From Perkinsus olseni (lineage: Eukaryota > Perkinsozoa > Perkinsida): a stretch of DNA of 55,809 nt. The notes beneath the pieces are model-generated. The model was not told the DNA's origin. It was given only the letters and a program-made list of their open reading frames with translations, and did no database searches. Both the position numbers and the translations under genes were made by a program. Location: contig JABANN010000183.1 of the NCBI GenBank assembly GCA_013115125.1, forward strand, positions 1 to 55,809, written 5' to 3'. Below are positions 10,347 to 21,423 of this stretch, piece by piece (the stretch's first letter is position 1; every line of letters begins with the position of its first letter).

Positions 10347-11115
10347 ATGTCCGCGTCGGGGGTGTTCGAGTCTCTGAAGGCGCGTCTTAAGTCAGACGAA
10401 CAGTGTGTGGAAGTGAGCTGTGATGATTATGAAGTGAAGCCAACCCCAGGGATAGTGTGAGGCACTTCCCATACCGAAATTGGAATCCTCTCGACCGCTC
10501 TGCGTGTCAGGTATCCGCCCAATCGTGCTGAGATTGGCAGAGCATACTGGCGATACATCCACAGCCGGGCTCCTTCGGTGGTAGGTGACGGCACCTCCAC
10601 CCATCATCGTAACCGGCCACTAAGGCTCCTCAGGAACTCTCTTCTCAGGAGCTGCCAGGTGGTAGGTCTAGCACCGCCAGCTCGTCGAAGTCTCGCCCTA
10701 CGGAGATGGACTGGCTAACCTCGCTCATTGAAGTCTACCCATGCCGGCATTGTGCCGACGGTTTTGTGGATATTTGCTGTGAAATGCCACCCGAGGTGAG
10801 CCTTTTATATTCACTCAACCTGCCAACTTGAGCTTATGGTAGGTATCCTCTAATGACAAGTACACCTTGTGGTGGTGCAAGGCCCATGACGCCGTGAATG
10901 CTGAACTCAGCAAACCTATGTACCTCGCACAATGCGGCTGGGGATTTTTGCCGTTGTCTTGCCGAGGGCTCCCGTGTGACTGCCGAGCAGTGAACTCCGT
11001 GTTCCTTATCAGGTTCGGTAGCAGATGCTCCGCGAAGTACCTGCCCGCTATGCGAGAGGCGGCTAGGAAGGGGCTGACACTTGATGAGTATGATTCTTTG
11101 ATTGGCAGTAAATAG
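10347..11115 (+). CDS. ERV1: Erv1/ALR-type FAD-linked sulfhydryl oxidase
   Basis: Four exons give a protein of about 190 residues. The core shows NRAEIGRAYWRYIHSRAP (first FAD-binding helix), YPCRHCADGFVDICCEMPPE (active-site CxxC next to the flavin), and LWWCKAHDAVNAELSKPMY (the W-C-x2-H-x2-V-N FAD-binding motif). In mitochondria this enzyme reoxidises the import receptor Mia40, or acts alone where Mia40 is missing. The N terminus contains CVEVSC, a CX4C pair, and the C-terminal part is unusually Cys-rich (AQCGW, LSCRG, LPCDC, SRCS). Either could be the shuttle disulfide. The ATG at 10347 is chosen because no longer in-frame start splices in cleanly. It lies about 160 bases downstream of ADAT3 on the same strand. 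Confidence 0.85.
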
Positions 11116-11593
11116 CTGTTTCTGGTACAGCGTGGGGTTTTTTTACGACAGTGGTACTCGATCGTAAGACTAAGGCGAAGTAGACGGCACCGCAAGTCTC
11201 TGTGAATTTCCCCTCGAGACGTTGAAAAACGCGGAGTCTCCGCCAAATCCAGTGGACAATGTGGACAAGTGGAAATAAATTACTGATAAGTAATCAGTAA
11301 CTTATCAGTAACTCATTGATGCTGAAGGCGGCTACAGACAATCCTCACAGAGGAGCCCGCAAGTCATATCATATGACTTATCCAATCCACGATGGGCATC
11401 ATCGTCGAACCACGATTCTAGTTGAGTGATGCCTTCATGATAACAACGTTCTCTCCCCACTCGGTCAGGAGTGGATGTTGTCTTGCACTTGAGCAACGCT
11501 TTCATCATCACGGACTCGAACACAGATACCAGATGTATGTTGGAAATGATTAGCCATGCTGCGTTATGAATTTGCATGTCCACAATAACATCA
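11116..11593. other. Convergent intergenic region
   Basis: Spacer between the Erv1 gene (plus) and a minus-strand gene whose stop is at 11594, so it holds both 3' ends. A perfect hairpin lies near 11280-11311. No coding signal is evident. Confidence 0.6.
11280..11311. terminator. Perfect 11-bp hairpin between two convergent genes
   Basis: TTACTGATAAG at 11280-11290 is the exact reverse complement of CTTATCAGTAA at 11301-11311, with a 10-base spacer that itself repeats ATCAGTAA. Its place between converging transcription units suggests a 3'-end or transcription-pausing structure. The function is inferred only. Confidence 0.4.
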
Positions 11594-13849
11594 TCATGAC
11601 ATGACGATTCCGGTAGTCTCCTCAATCTCGTCGATGGGCCTATATCGGCCCATGTGAACCTGGAATGAGTTACTCGGAATGACGGCTGGCTTTAGTAGTG
11701 GACGGGATTCCAACCTTTGCTTTTTGGAGAGGTTGAAGACCTCAGGGAAGCTCCCATGTCGAGCCGACGTAGCTGAATACTCAGAATTATACCTCAGAAA
11801 CGGCGGCTGTGTTACATCTCGACAGTCGCGGAGAACGCTATCGCCTAGCACGCTGGGTGAGCGCGGAGAGAGCTGGGAGGCCACTGATGGGCGGGGCGAG
11901 TAGACCTGGCTGAGGCGGCCTCCATTGGGCGCACCTGAGAAGCGCCCGATCAGCTCGGTCGCTGCAGAGGAGGAGGTACCCCTTCGGGAGGGCGACATGT
12001 TTTCCTCGATGGACATGAGGCTACTGACTGATTGCTGAGGAAAGAAAGCACAGTTTCCGTTCGGTTGGCCGGAGCAACTCACTCTTCGCGTGGTCGTCTT
12101 AGTCGCGTTAAACCCGATTCTCGAAACTCGAGGGCTGACCTGTCTACTAGCAGGCGGCGACCTCCCCACAGGGCTTGAACCTATCGTGAAGAGCAGCGAG
12201 AGACGCTGCGAGCGTTCCTCTGTACCAAATGTTGACCCTGGGGAGAAGCAGATGGAGAGGGAACCACGGCGGCCGGAGACCTGACGAGATCGATGCGATA
12301 GGTGTTGAGAGGCAGTGCTTCTACTCGAGATGTGTCCAGCAGGTCGCCGTACCCCGAGATAGAGGAGGTGGCGGAGCGTCCGCCGCTGAATCTGCGATTA
12401 CGTCGTGTAGTGTTCGGGCGGAAAGAACACTGCTTCAGCTGAAGTGAAGCGGTGTTGGTCCGGTTGTTGTTGCCTACTGCCATACAGCCTCTTTGTCTTT
12501 GTTGTTTTTCTCCTGAATACGCATCGCCTCTCGGCGGGCCTTCCGCTCTTGCCTCTGTCGCACATCGTCGTCAACACACTGTTTGAACTTGGCCATACTG
12601 AAGGGTCTGACAGGAAAGAATTGACCGCCAGTTCTGGACCGGGCCGTCTACCTGCGCGTCTTCGGTTGGCCCTTGCGGTTCAACTCCTCCTCCTCGACGC
12701 GCTCCCTTTCTTCTTTGCGGACACTGACAGATGCAATAGTAACTCGATTCCGCCCAGAAAAGCCGCTCGATTTACCGTTGGCGCTCCTGACGATTGAGAG
12801 CATCTTTAAACAGTGCCTCGAAGCGACTGCCTCTGCGGGGACTGTAGTGTGGCAGTGCGGAAGTCAATGGCCCCTCTGGTTGGTATTGAATCGTACTGGG
12901 CTGGGAGCTGACCCGACTGTCGGCAAGGAACCGTCGATGCAGATCAACCCACACTTGACTGGAATGGCTGCCTCCAGATTTCCTCTTTTCCTTGTCTGGT
13001 TCCACCATCTGGATGATGGGCGTGTGAGAGGGCACAGAGGCCGTCTCGCTGGTTGTAGGGGAGTTTCTCGACGTCACCGAGAGCGTCGAAGGGGTTCCTC
13101 GCGGTGGCACTGAGGCGTGCTCGAGCGGACTGGGCTAAGCCTAGGACCTACGCTTTCCGGTAATCTGGCTCGCCACTTTATTCCCGATCGTGCTGCTGCT
13201 GTGGTTCTCTGCGTATCTCGGCAGAGCTGGTTTCATCGCTCCAGCTGGAGGGTGGCTGGGCACCATCAGACCTTGATGAGAAGGTCGAACTACCAATCTT
13301 GGTGGCGCCAGTCTGGCCATGGAGGGGTGGGCAAGATAGCTGTTAGCTATTGGCTCACCCTGGATGATCGGTCGTTGGGGCAGCTTCTAGAGACCTCGCC
13401 GACAGGGAGCCTTGGTTGAAGTTATTATTTGGGGGAAATGTGTGGCCGCCGCTGAAGCCCGTGGTCGCTACGGTAGCCAGAGCCGCCGACTGTGGATGGA
13501 TGGGGGGAAAAGGGGGCGCGTTCACTCGGCGGAGGTGGGCGCTACGGGGCGAATGCCTGACACTCATTGTCAACAGTAAAAGTCATTCATGCGGTGCTTC
13601 CGGGCCACACGACTTTGTTTACATTGGGGCAGCAGTGGGCTGTTGATGCGCTAGCGAGGGCTGCAGCCTCGGAGCCTCGGGCCTCCAAGGCTGATGCTGG
13701 GCGAGAACGCCCGGCAATGGTATAGTAGCAGAGGGTGGGGGCCACATCTTAGTAAGCTGAGCACTCGCCTCACACCCTATGGGATCTACAATTAGATTGA
13801 ATGACTCCACGCGACCCGCGGGTTGGGTGGACGAAGTCCGCAAGGTCAT
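11594..13849 (-). CDS. Ser/Pro-rich protein with charged helices, unrecognised
   Basis: About ten exons join in frame on the minus strand, with introns of 42-66 bases. The N-terminal part is Pro/Ser/Thr/His-rich. A central block reads LPPRGTPSTLSVTSRNSPTT and leads to the charged helices RKEERERVEEEELNRK and RQRQERKARREAMRIQEKNN. The C-terminal third is Ser/Pro/Arg-rich (PRPSVASQLSPRSPSVLG) and ends at a stop at 11594. The SP/SxR pattern resembles cytoskeletal or ciliary scaffold proteins and would be a kinase target, but I recognise no domain. The start at 13849 (MTLRTSSTQPAGRVESF) lies only about 30 bases from the stop of the next minus-strand gene. The two could be one gene if a splice join was missed. 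Confidence 0.6.
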
Positions 13850-13875
13850 GAACACGAACGTAGCACGGAAGATGC

Positions 13876-14880
13876 CTAGCTTGCGGAGGCGTCAGCGGCA
13901 GCGGCTTTGGTCAGAGTGGCGAAATGAGCTCCGTATCTGGAAGAGTGATGGGCTCGAGCCAGAGTGCAACGACTCACTTGTCGACCCGGCGCTTCAAGAT
14001 GGCCTTCTTGTCCGCTTCTTCTCGTTGGTCGAGTAGGGCCCACCTTCTAGGATTCACCAGCCGGTCGCGAGCTCTCTCCAGGGCCTGATGGGAGGCGTGG
14101 TTCGGTGGGCGATAGGCCCTCGCTGGACTTACCCTCAGCTGACCCTCTTGCCATGGGGGATCCTTTCGACCGAAAATCTGAGAAAGAATCGCCACACGCT
14201 CGATGCGACGGTGCGAAGAACGAAAAGCTCGCAACACAAAGGGTGCGACAAGGTGAAGAAACAGAGATTCAATCGGATCTTCACTTACACCTTTGGTTGG
14301 TCTCCGAGCCTTCCTTAAGGGAGCTAGCCGCTCCTCTCTCTTGCTCACACCCCTCATCAACTCCGTGCGATTCTTCGCTGACTCCGCCACCACGGCAGCT
14401 TGAGTTCGCAAGGCCCAGTGAGTCTGCAGAACGATGAACGTGCGAAGTGAACGTTAGCAGGGAGGTGCCGACCTCTAAGAACTCGGACATTAACAAACTC
14501 GGCGTGAAGGATGATCCGAGAGCGTCCCGGAAACTAGGCGGCGGGGGCTCGCTCTTGGCTCTGACACGGCTGACTAGGTCAACCTAAAGCCACCACCGGC
14601 GCTGGGGTTTTCAGCCGATGATGATGATCTACTTTTCGTCGTCTGCCCATCGTGACTGCTGCTACTCGTCCTATTCTGACGGGCCGTGGTTCGAGATACT
14701 CCGGAAGAGCATAGACGCATCCTGAAAGCGCGTGGCGGCGATGAAGAGGACGGCGTGCTCACCAGAGGGTGAAGGCTCAGACCGGATGCGGGGACGTGGC
14801 AAGGCCGCGTAGCCGCACCATTTGGCCGGTATCCCTAATTTGCCGGGAAGGTCAGGGTGGGAGTGGGCAGCGTCTGGCAT
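13876..14880 (-). CDS. Unrecognised basic helical protein
   Basis: About five exons on the minus strand starting MPDAAHSHPDLPGKLGIPAK. Later segments read TQAAVVAESAKNRTELMRGV, KREERLAPLRKARRPTKG, IFGRKDPPWQEGQLR and ALERARDRLVNPRRWALLDQ, then REEADKKAILKRRVDK, ending DASAS and TAG at 13876. The mix of Arg/Lys/Glu suggests long helices. One 111-base intron near 14180-14290 is open in the same frame and could be retained, which would add 37 residues. No known domain. Its relation to the next gene downstream is uncertain. Confidence 0.5.
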
Positions 14881-16294
14881 AAGTCGAGAAGGTTCAACCA
14901 GGTTTGAAGGAGTTGTGAAGATTGCTTTCTACCAGTGCTTGCAGGGGTGCCGTAACGGGTTATAGTGATAGTGACCATTGTGAGCCGCTGAACCCCGAGA
15001 CGACGTGGAGTGTCTTCACACGTTTTCACGAATTAGCCAGGCAGTTTCGAGTAAGGGATTCTAACGTAGCTGAATCCGATGCAACAATCGGGGTTGTTAA
15101 ATCCCCCCATCCGTTGAAGTCAAGAACCACTCGTTACCCACGAAAAGGCCGATTGCGGCTCAGCAAGAGGCATCGTGCGGCATTAGCAGCCGGGTGAACA
15201 ATAAGATGGGAAAACGTGACGCAGGTGGGTGAGGTGTATTTCCTAAAAACAGCTTAGGGCCTCTTTCACTAACCCCTTGAGAATGACGAATCTTAAGGCT
15301 AGAGACCTCACCTCACAAACTTGAGAAAACTCTAAGAACGTTTCACAAATCCCTGAGCCTTAAGTGTAAGGGGTCTAACCTTAAGAACGACGTTAAGTAA
15401 GATCTTAAGTTCGGACTAAGCGTGATCTTAAGATGTAGTCGACGACTTGAGATAGATGTTGTGCGCAAATCTGAATCCCCGCGCTGCGCAAAGATCCTAT
15501 CGAATTTTTTCGATCGAAAAAGCGCAAGTCAGGGAAACACTGTAAAATCGTATCTTGGGGGATTCGTACTGACGCGGCCTAGAAACCGGGGGGTATAGTT
15601 CTCAGCGGAGCGTAGTAATGCACTTTCACTCACTTTCGGAGGGTAAGGCCGGGGTAAAGCTTATCGGTCGAGCCTTACCGAAATCTTAAGCATGTCCTTA
15701 AGAACGTGCCTTAGTGAAACGAACTAACTTCCTTACTTACCGCGCTTAAGAAACTAACGTTAGATCTTAACTTAAGGGTGAGCCTGAGGGACTTTAGTGA
15801 ACTTACCGCTTCTCATCCCCTTAGTGAAACGATCTTACCTTAGTTTCTTAAGTTTTTTACTGTTTTAAGTTAAGTAAGGGGTTAGTGAAAGAGGCCCTTA
15901 GTAATTCTAAGTAAGGAATTTGCAAGTTTTACTGGGCGCGCGCTTTGGGTTTTGCGCCGGAACAGATGTAAATCTCGCTCGCCTCAAAATCAATCTAAAT
16001 TCCCGAGACGGCTGGGAAGGAAACACCACGCTCGGAGCTAACGCCGTTGATAGACGTACCCATATCCTCCAGCTGGAGCCCGCCACGGGGGGCTTCGGAT
16101 GCCCTGTTGTTGGGACAGACCCAATGAGTAGGGACGCGGGTAAATATTCCGATCGTGTGTCGTAGAGTCTGCCATGTCAATCCGGATGACTTCGTTGGAA
16201 GTGTCAACTTGACACTCAGAATGCAGTGTAGAGCTCAATCGGCTCAACCCATATTTGGTCTTCGGTTTTCAGTATCGCCTATCACCATAGTCTG
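14881..16294. other. Intergenic region holding the Harbinger-like MITE
   Basis: Apart from the MITE, the flanks (14881-15253 and 15901-16294) contain one 91-codon plus-strand frame near 14922-15197 whose composition could be coding but which has no splice-consistent partners. I would not call it a gene. Confidence 0.45.
15254..15900. mobile_element. PIF/Harbinger-like MITE (15257-15897) with TTA duplication
   Basis: The left end GGGCCTCTTTCACTAACCCC at 15257 is repeated exactly, inverted, at the right end (to 15897); identity covers 22 bases. Both ends are flanked by TTA (15254-15256 and 15898-15900), the three-base target duplication typical of PIF/Harbinger elements. The 641-bp interior has no transposase frame but is full of CTTAAG-type words and several internal copies of the subterminal word TTAGTGAA. 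It sits in an intergenic region. The perfect ends suggest it is not old. Confidence 0.87.
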
Positions 16295-17608
16295 ATGGGA
16301 CTAGCACCATCCCGCCTTCCAGTGATGCTACTGGTATCAGCCGTGGTTGTAGATTCCTCCGTGAAAAAGAGCCGTGAGAAGCCCTGGGTCACTCCCCCGC
16401 CCGGATACTACAAGAACGACAGCCCCGGGGTCGGTGCGCTCCCCAAGGTCGAATTAAAACTTGGGCCCGTAGACGAGCGACAACGGCAAAACTTCAGCCT
16501 TGCTCTGGGTGACTACAAGGAAGAGAGTTATATCAGAAAATTGTTAGGGACTTCTAATGTCAGGCTTCAACGCGCAGACGGTAGCTGGGACGATAGTTAT
16601 TCGGTCAAGCAGTGTGCTCGGTTCTATTTCTCCCGTCGTGATAATGAGCTTGCTATGGCCTACACTGTTTATGACATCCCTACACTCACCCCCGTTAACC
16701 CGACGTCCTCTCTCCACTTATGTCCGCTTGGTGACCAAAGATGGGTCCTTTATCTCTGCGCTAAACGTAATGACAATTACTTACTAGACTGGCTCTTCTG
16801 TCCCGTGGTACTTGACACGGCGATCGAGGCTGCTGGTGGTTCTGAGGCAGTCGTGGAAGTCGTGGACAGTCATTCGGCGGAATCCGAGATGGAGGCTTCA
16901 GGTGAGTCTGCGAAGATTGGTCTCGTGGGCGTGATGGACGATCGTTAGTCAGGTCGGCTGGAGATGGAGACGGCTTCGCAAGGCCCCTTGCTCGGGGGAG
17001 GTCGTGAGGGAAGCCAGCAGGATCTCTCGAAGAGCCCTGGTGAGTCCGAGCAGGCCAGTGCGGGATCCGGTCGAGGAGCTACTCTCTCAGACCAAGCAAA
17101 AAGGATAGAGAAACGGCCCTTCCCGGAATCGAAGAGTGTCCGAGTCGCACGACGACAACGAGCTGTCCTTGGCCGGAAGACTGCGTCAAGAGACGTAACA
17201 CCACCCCAGAGAGGTAAGGAATCGGGTAACTGGTCGAATGGTAAGTACTATGAAGGGCAATTCCATGTTGAGGGGAAAGATGGGGTTGAGACGGTTGTGG
17301 TGGTGGTAGCCATTGAAGACCAATACGTCCAGCTGAGTTTACAAGCTGATTCCCGTGGGGCCCACGTTAACTTGGAGCCCCTTCCTCTTGTGCCGGTCTC
17401 TCCCCACTGCTGGCGCCTTAAGATTGAGTCATTACATGAGAACCGTGGGGTTATTGAGAACACCATTGATGCGATCATGGACCTGGCTGGACTGAACAAC
17501 CTCGGTTTTAATGACTTTCGCCTGTGCAACATTACCCAGAATTTGAGCCTGCACCTCGGCACCGCGCCGCCTCTAGTGGTGGCCCTAGATGAGAGAGAAC
17601 GTGAATGA
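16295..17608 (+). CDS. Secreted two-module protein, lineage-specific
   Basis: The protein starts MGLAPSRLPVMLLVSAVVVD, a plausible signal peptide. A TAG at 16946 looks like a stop, but a 51-base intron (16902-16952, GTGAGT...GTCAG) removes it and keeps frame, so the two halves are one gene of about 400 residues. A second 51-base GTGAGT...CTCAG stretch near 17040-17091 could also be spliced without changing frame. The first module contains KQCARFYFSRRDNELAMAY and RWVLYLCAKRNDNYLLDWLF; then comes an acidic and basic linker. The second module contains NGKYYEGQF, VSPHCWRLKIESL and FRLCNITQNLSLHLG. No known family is recognised. By eye the second module resembles the C-terminal module of the minus-strand protein at 40362-41468. 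Confidence 0.65.
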
Positions 17609-18134
17609 GGGACGGTGACTTTTCATAACACAGTTGTGTCGTACTGTCAAGAAGAAGGTATGTTGAATGAATTTCACATGATGTTCTAACCGCTGTGTGC
17701 TGTGAAGGTTGGTTCTGTTGGATTGCAAAGAGAGGGAATACTCCGATGTTCGTCGTTATAGGAGTGATACCGCGGAGGGGTGGCCCCGATTAGAATTTCA
17801 TCTCTAATGCGTGTACATGAACACCTGATCAACCGGTTGGTGGCAGCTGTGGGGAGGCCCTCTGCCCTCGCCCGGTATGTCGGAGATAGCACCGGCACAT
17901 CAATCCTCGAGAATTGCGGCTCAGCCAACTGCGGCTCAGCGGCTCAGCACAGCACAGTTGTGTGATAGGCATCATAGAACTGTATGTCGCTGAATGGCTT
18001 CCTCATCCTCCGGCTCGCCGGGAATGTTAGATACTGATGATATTCATATATACCAATTAACCTAACACAGTATCGTCCAGTAGTAGACGGACGACTGATG
18101 CGTAATTGCTGTGTTATGGGGCTAACTTCAACAG
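17609..18134. other. Spacer before the PG-rich repeat gene
   Basis: About 520 bases without a convincing gene. It may contain the unrecognised first exon of the PG-rich repeat gene; an ATG near 17995 (MASSSSGSPGML) is a candidate that I could not connect. Confidence 0.4.
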
Positions 18135-20914
18135 GGAAGGACCGGACTTGAGGTTGGCAACAGTCTTTGATATCAATGGCATGTCCTGGTCCTCAAACAA
18201 GTACTTCCGTGCTCCCAATAAGTCAATTGATGAGCAGATAAGAATAGGAGCTGAGACACCGAGTCCGCAGCAATACGATGTTAGAGGGAAGAAGCAGATG
18301 GGGGATGCTGTTCCTGGGGGGAAGATAAGTGAGTTATTCAAGTAGCCCCTCGCTTGGCGCCATCGTCACCCGTCCTCGTGATTTACAGTCTGTAATGACG
18401 AAAAAAACGACAGATACTAAATGGGAGGCCACTGTGCCACATGCAAAAATGAAGGCACCATGGGGCGCGGCAGCAGCAGCAGCAGCTGCGATTCGAGGCA
18501 GCATTGAGTACTTTGCCCCTGCTCAACGTGATCAGCCGTCGTTTGTGCGCCACGCCACGCCATAGTCGCCTCATTTTTGCATGTTTCGCGCAGACTGTGA
18601 CTGCCCGGTGATACGAGAATGCCCATCGGAGATACACTCATCCTATTGAAGGAGCATGTCCTTCACATCTGCTACCACATCCCTTCAGACGCCCTTACTA
18701 ATTATCTGCGGGAAGTTATACAAATTGTCACTGATCGAACGAGTGCAGGAGACTCATACGGCACTATTAGCTCTTGTAGTTGCCGCTTTATTGTATTGTC
18801 ATCCCGAGGAGTGGCTTGTCGTGCAACCGTTTTACGGATCTCTCCATCAGGCGAGAGTCGTCTTGAAAGGTCCTCCACGGTATCTGAGGTGCTTCGAGAG
18901 AAGAGTCCTGGCCCCGGTACCGACGCCCAGTCTGCGCAAGCACTACCAGGCATCCTCTTTGTGTACCCTTAGGTGATTACCAAAACGCTATGACGTCATC
19001 TATGCCCCTCCTGAATGGTGGGAAATTCGTTGCACCAAGATATAGCGTTAGCTCGGAAACGAAGAGATTAGTGAGCATGTTACTTGTACTTTTATTCGAC
19101 ATCCGTCTTCTTTCTCAGCTGCGTGAAGATGGCGGCGGCGGTGAGGCTATGGGGCCTGTCTCGACACTAGGCAAGCGAAGCGTATCTTTCTCACAGTGAG
19201 GGGGCTCTGGGGCTGATCGGTGGTGAGAAAGCGTGATGTGTAGGAGTCGTCGGGTTCCTGAGTTCGTCGATGGGCCTGCTATTGCAGCAGCAGAGATACC
19301 GGCACCGAACGAATACGATGCTGGTGAGATCATGGGGGTACCGATGGGCTCTCAATGATGGGGGATGAAGGGGCGCGACGAGTAGCGGCTTTTCTGGTAT
19401 TGGTTGAGCGTGCGGGGCAGCGGATCTTTCGTAATGGTCGATGTTCATTCGTGACTGTGGCCTCACTCAGTTAATGCGCACACGAAGCTTACTGAGAAGG
19501 GTCAGTATCCAACTCTAAAGCAGGGTCTGGAGCGCCCGTTGCCGGGAAAGAACAGCAGCATCTTCGAGGAGATCGCTGACACAAAGAGGTTGGTATTATT
19601 ACGTCTCACACGTCGTGCAATTTCTCTCTTGTCTGTGTTGACTGCAGTCAGATCTTCACCTCAGAATGGTTCCGGGGCCGGGAGCATACAGCCCCCGGCG
19701 TCCTCCCCAGCGGCAGAGTCAATCCAGACCCGTCCTCAAGTTGGAGGGGGAGACCAGTGCAGCGTCACGGCGATTGTGTAAGGCGCTCGCCCCTCGACGA
19801 CGGGTCGCCAATTGTCGCATCTCCTTAGTCCTGGCGAAGGAAGTTCCAGGGCCCGGGGCGTACGACATCCCGGAAGCGCCGAGAAGCCCGGTGATTGCCG
19901 TGATGAAGCCTGGCGAGGCTCGACTACCCTACTCCATGCCTGGACCGTGAGAGCAGCGGTTCTGCTGCTGGCCGGATCGCCCCTTGTTCACTTGTTCAGA
20001 TTTGATTATAATTGCCAACCCGATGTGGGACAGAAGTTCACGCAAAGCGAGTCTAAGGAAGTCTGCAGGAAGCTGCTGAGAGTATCTTCGTCTTCGTCCA
20101 AGCTCATAGGTTGGGTATCTTGTAGTTTCTCCTTGCGGTCGACGCGAGTCCTCAGATATGCTGACGAACGCTCCCATAGCATCCCGAGTCGCCGTCGCTG
20201 ATCAAATTTACGGAAGGTCTCGTCGTCAGAAAAGTCAGCCCGCTAAGGGGTTTCTGGATCGTAAAAGCAGCATGGAGGACTGTAAGGCTAATTTTGTGGC
20301 GCGCGACATTTTGCCTGTCGGAAGCAATTTCCCCTGTCAGGCAACGTAGAGCTGGATGTTATCCCGGACGGTGATTTTGTCACATTCGGAGCGGCTGGAG
20401 GAGGACATAGCGTCGATGATCGATCTGCGGAGCCGGTGAGGTTCACACGAAGGGGGACCTGACCGCTTACTGTGGAGGCTGTCCTCAGCAGGAGCTCAGT
20501 CCCCCCACAGCAGTCGGGCTCGAGTGGCGCTTTGGAGAGGACTTCGGCCAGGACGACATGCCGTATGATACGATTGAGGAGCCACCAATGGTGATTATCT
20601 CTTCCGTGTTTTCTCGGCTCGCCAGTGGAGCCTCCGTTCAGGCCGATGCCATCGCGGGCGAGGTCCCTTACGATGAGAGGCTGGGACTGAGTGAGCGGGC
20701 GTAGTAGAGTCTTTCACACCACTCACCGCTCACGTCGTACATATCACCTGGTCGTTCCAGTCTCTCCGCTGTAGTGCGCACTGGGGTGGTTCCTGTTGCA
20801 GGTCATGACGTGTACTCCACTAAGTTGGCCGGCCACCTCCATCATCAGGCCAAGCCCCGGGGTATCGTCCAGAATATCGATGCCGACTCAGTAGTTGTTG
20901 GGTTATGCTCTTAG
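18135..20914 (+). CDS. Sperm-tail PG-rich repeat (SHIPPO/ODF3-like) protein
   Basis: A multi-exon gene whose exons repeatedly encode PG-rich repeats typical of axonemal microtubule-associated proteins: TPSPQQYDVRGKKQMGDAV, IPAPNEYDA, MVPGPGAYSPRR, EVPGPGAYDIPEAP and MPGPFDYNCQPDVGQKF. Between them lie typical spacer exons such as KGQYPTLKQGLERPLPGKN and PHAKMKAPWG. Near 19950 an apparent TGA after MPGP is removed by an intron, and the frame continues to a stop at 20912. The first exon and the exons between 18570 and 19200 are not securely resolved. Perkinsid zoospores are biflagellate, so a flagellar role fits. The family call rests on the repeats and is firm; the exact protein sequence is not. 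Confidence 0.7.
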
Positions 20915-21423
20915 GCCTGTTCCTACCGGAGGCGTCAGTCGATAGAAGGATCGTTAGCGTTGGTAGCCCTACGGATGACGATTGGTTCGACTGTCATCAT
21001 GAGAGGGTGAGACGCTCCTTTAGCTCACAACAAGAACACGGTCAGCAGGGTCTGGTTTCAAATCAGTAAAAGATCGAAACTGAGCAAGCTTTGTCACGTG
21101 AATTAAAGCGACACGTCATTTCTGACTTCTCAACTTCGTTGAACGAACTTCGTTCCTCTGATTGAGAGGGGTTTCCTCTTTCATACGTTCACCTTGCAGG
21201 AGGAGAATCCCAATGGGACGTCGTTACCATGGCGACTGGGGATGCCATTAAGTCCGGTCCTCATGTTCAGGTATCAATGGCAGCTAAGCTGCTAGATGAA
21301 GCAACTCAATCGTTGCTAGACCCGCTGGATACCGGTGTGCTGCTGAATCGAGCGGAGGTCCGCGGAGCCGCACAAATAGAGTTTCGGAGACTACTCAGTT
21401 CTGCCTCAGGCGTCATTGATTAA
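20905..21423 (+). CDS. Possible small gene, exon joins unresolved
   Basis: The 3' exon is convincing by composition: VTMATGDAIKSGPHVQVSMA, AAKLLDEATQSLL and RAEVRGAAQIEFRRLL, ending in TAA at 21421, with a good acceptor (CTTGCAG) near 21199. The upstream piece (MLLGLFLPEASVDRRIVSV, from an ATG at 20905 that overlaps the end of the previous gene in another frame) does not join it in phase. I do not recognise the protein. Confidence 0.3.

Noticed and set aside
16946-16948. In-frame TAG as evidence of stop-codon readthrough or selenocysteine/pyrrolysine
   Set aside because: A normal 51-base intron removes it and keeps phase.
21010-21075. TTTAGCTCA ... CTGGTTTCAAATCAG, a possible tRNA
   Set aside because: The acceptor strands do not pair and no anticodon stem is present.
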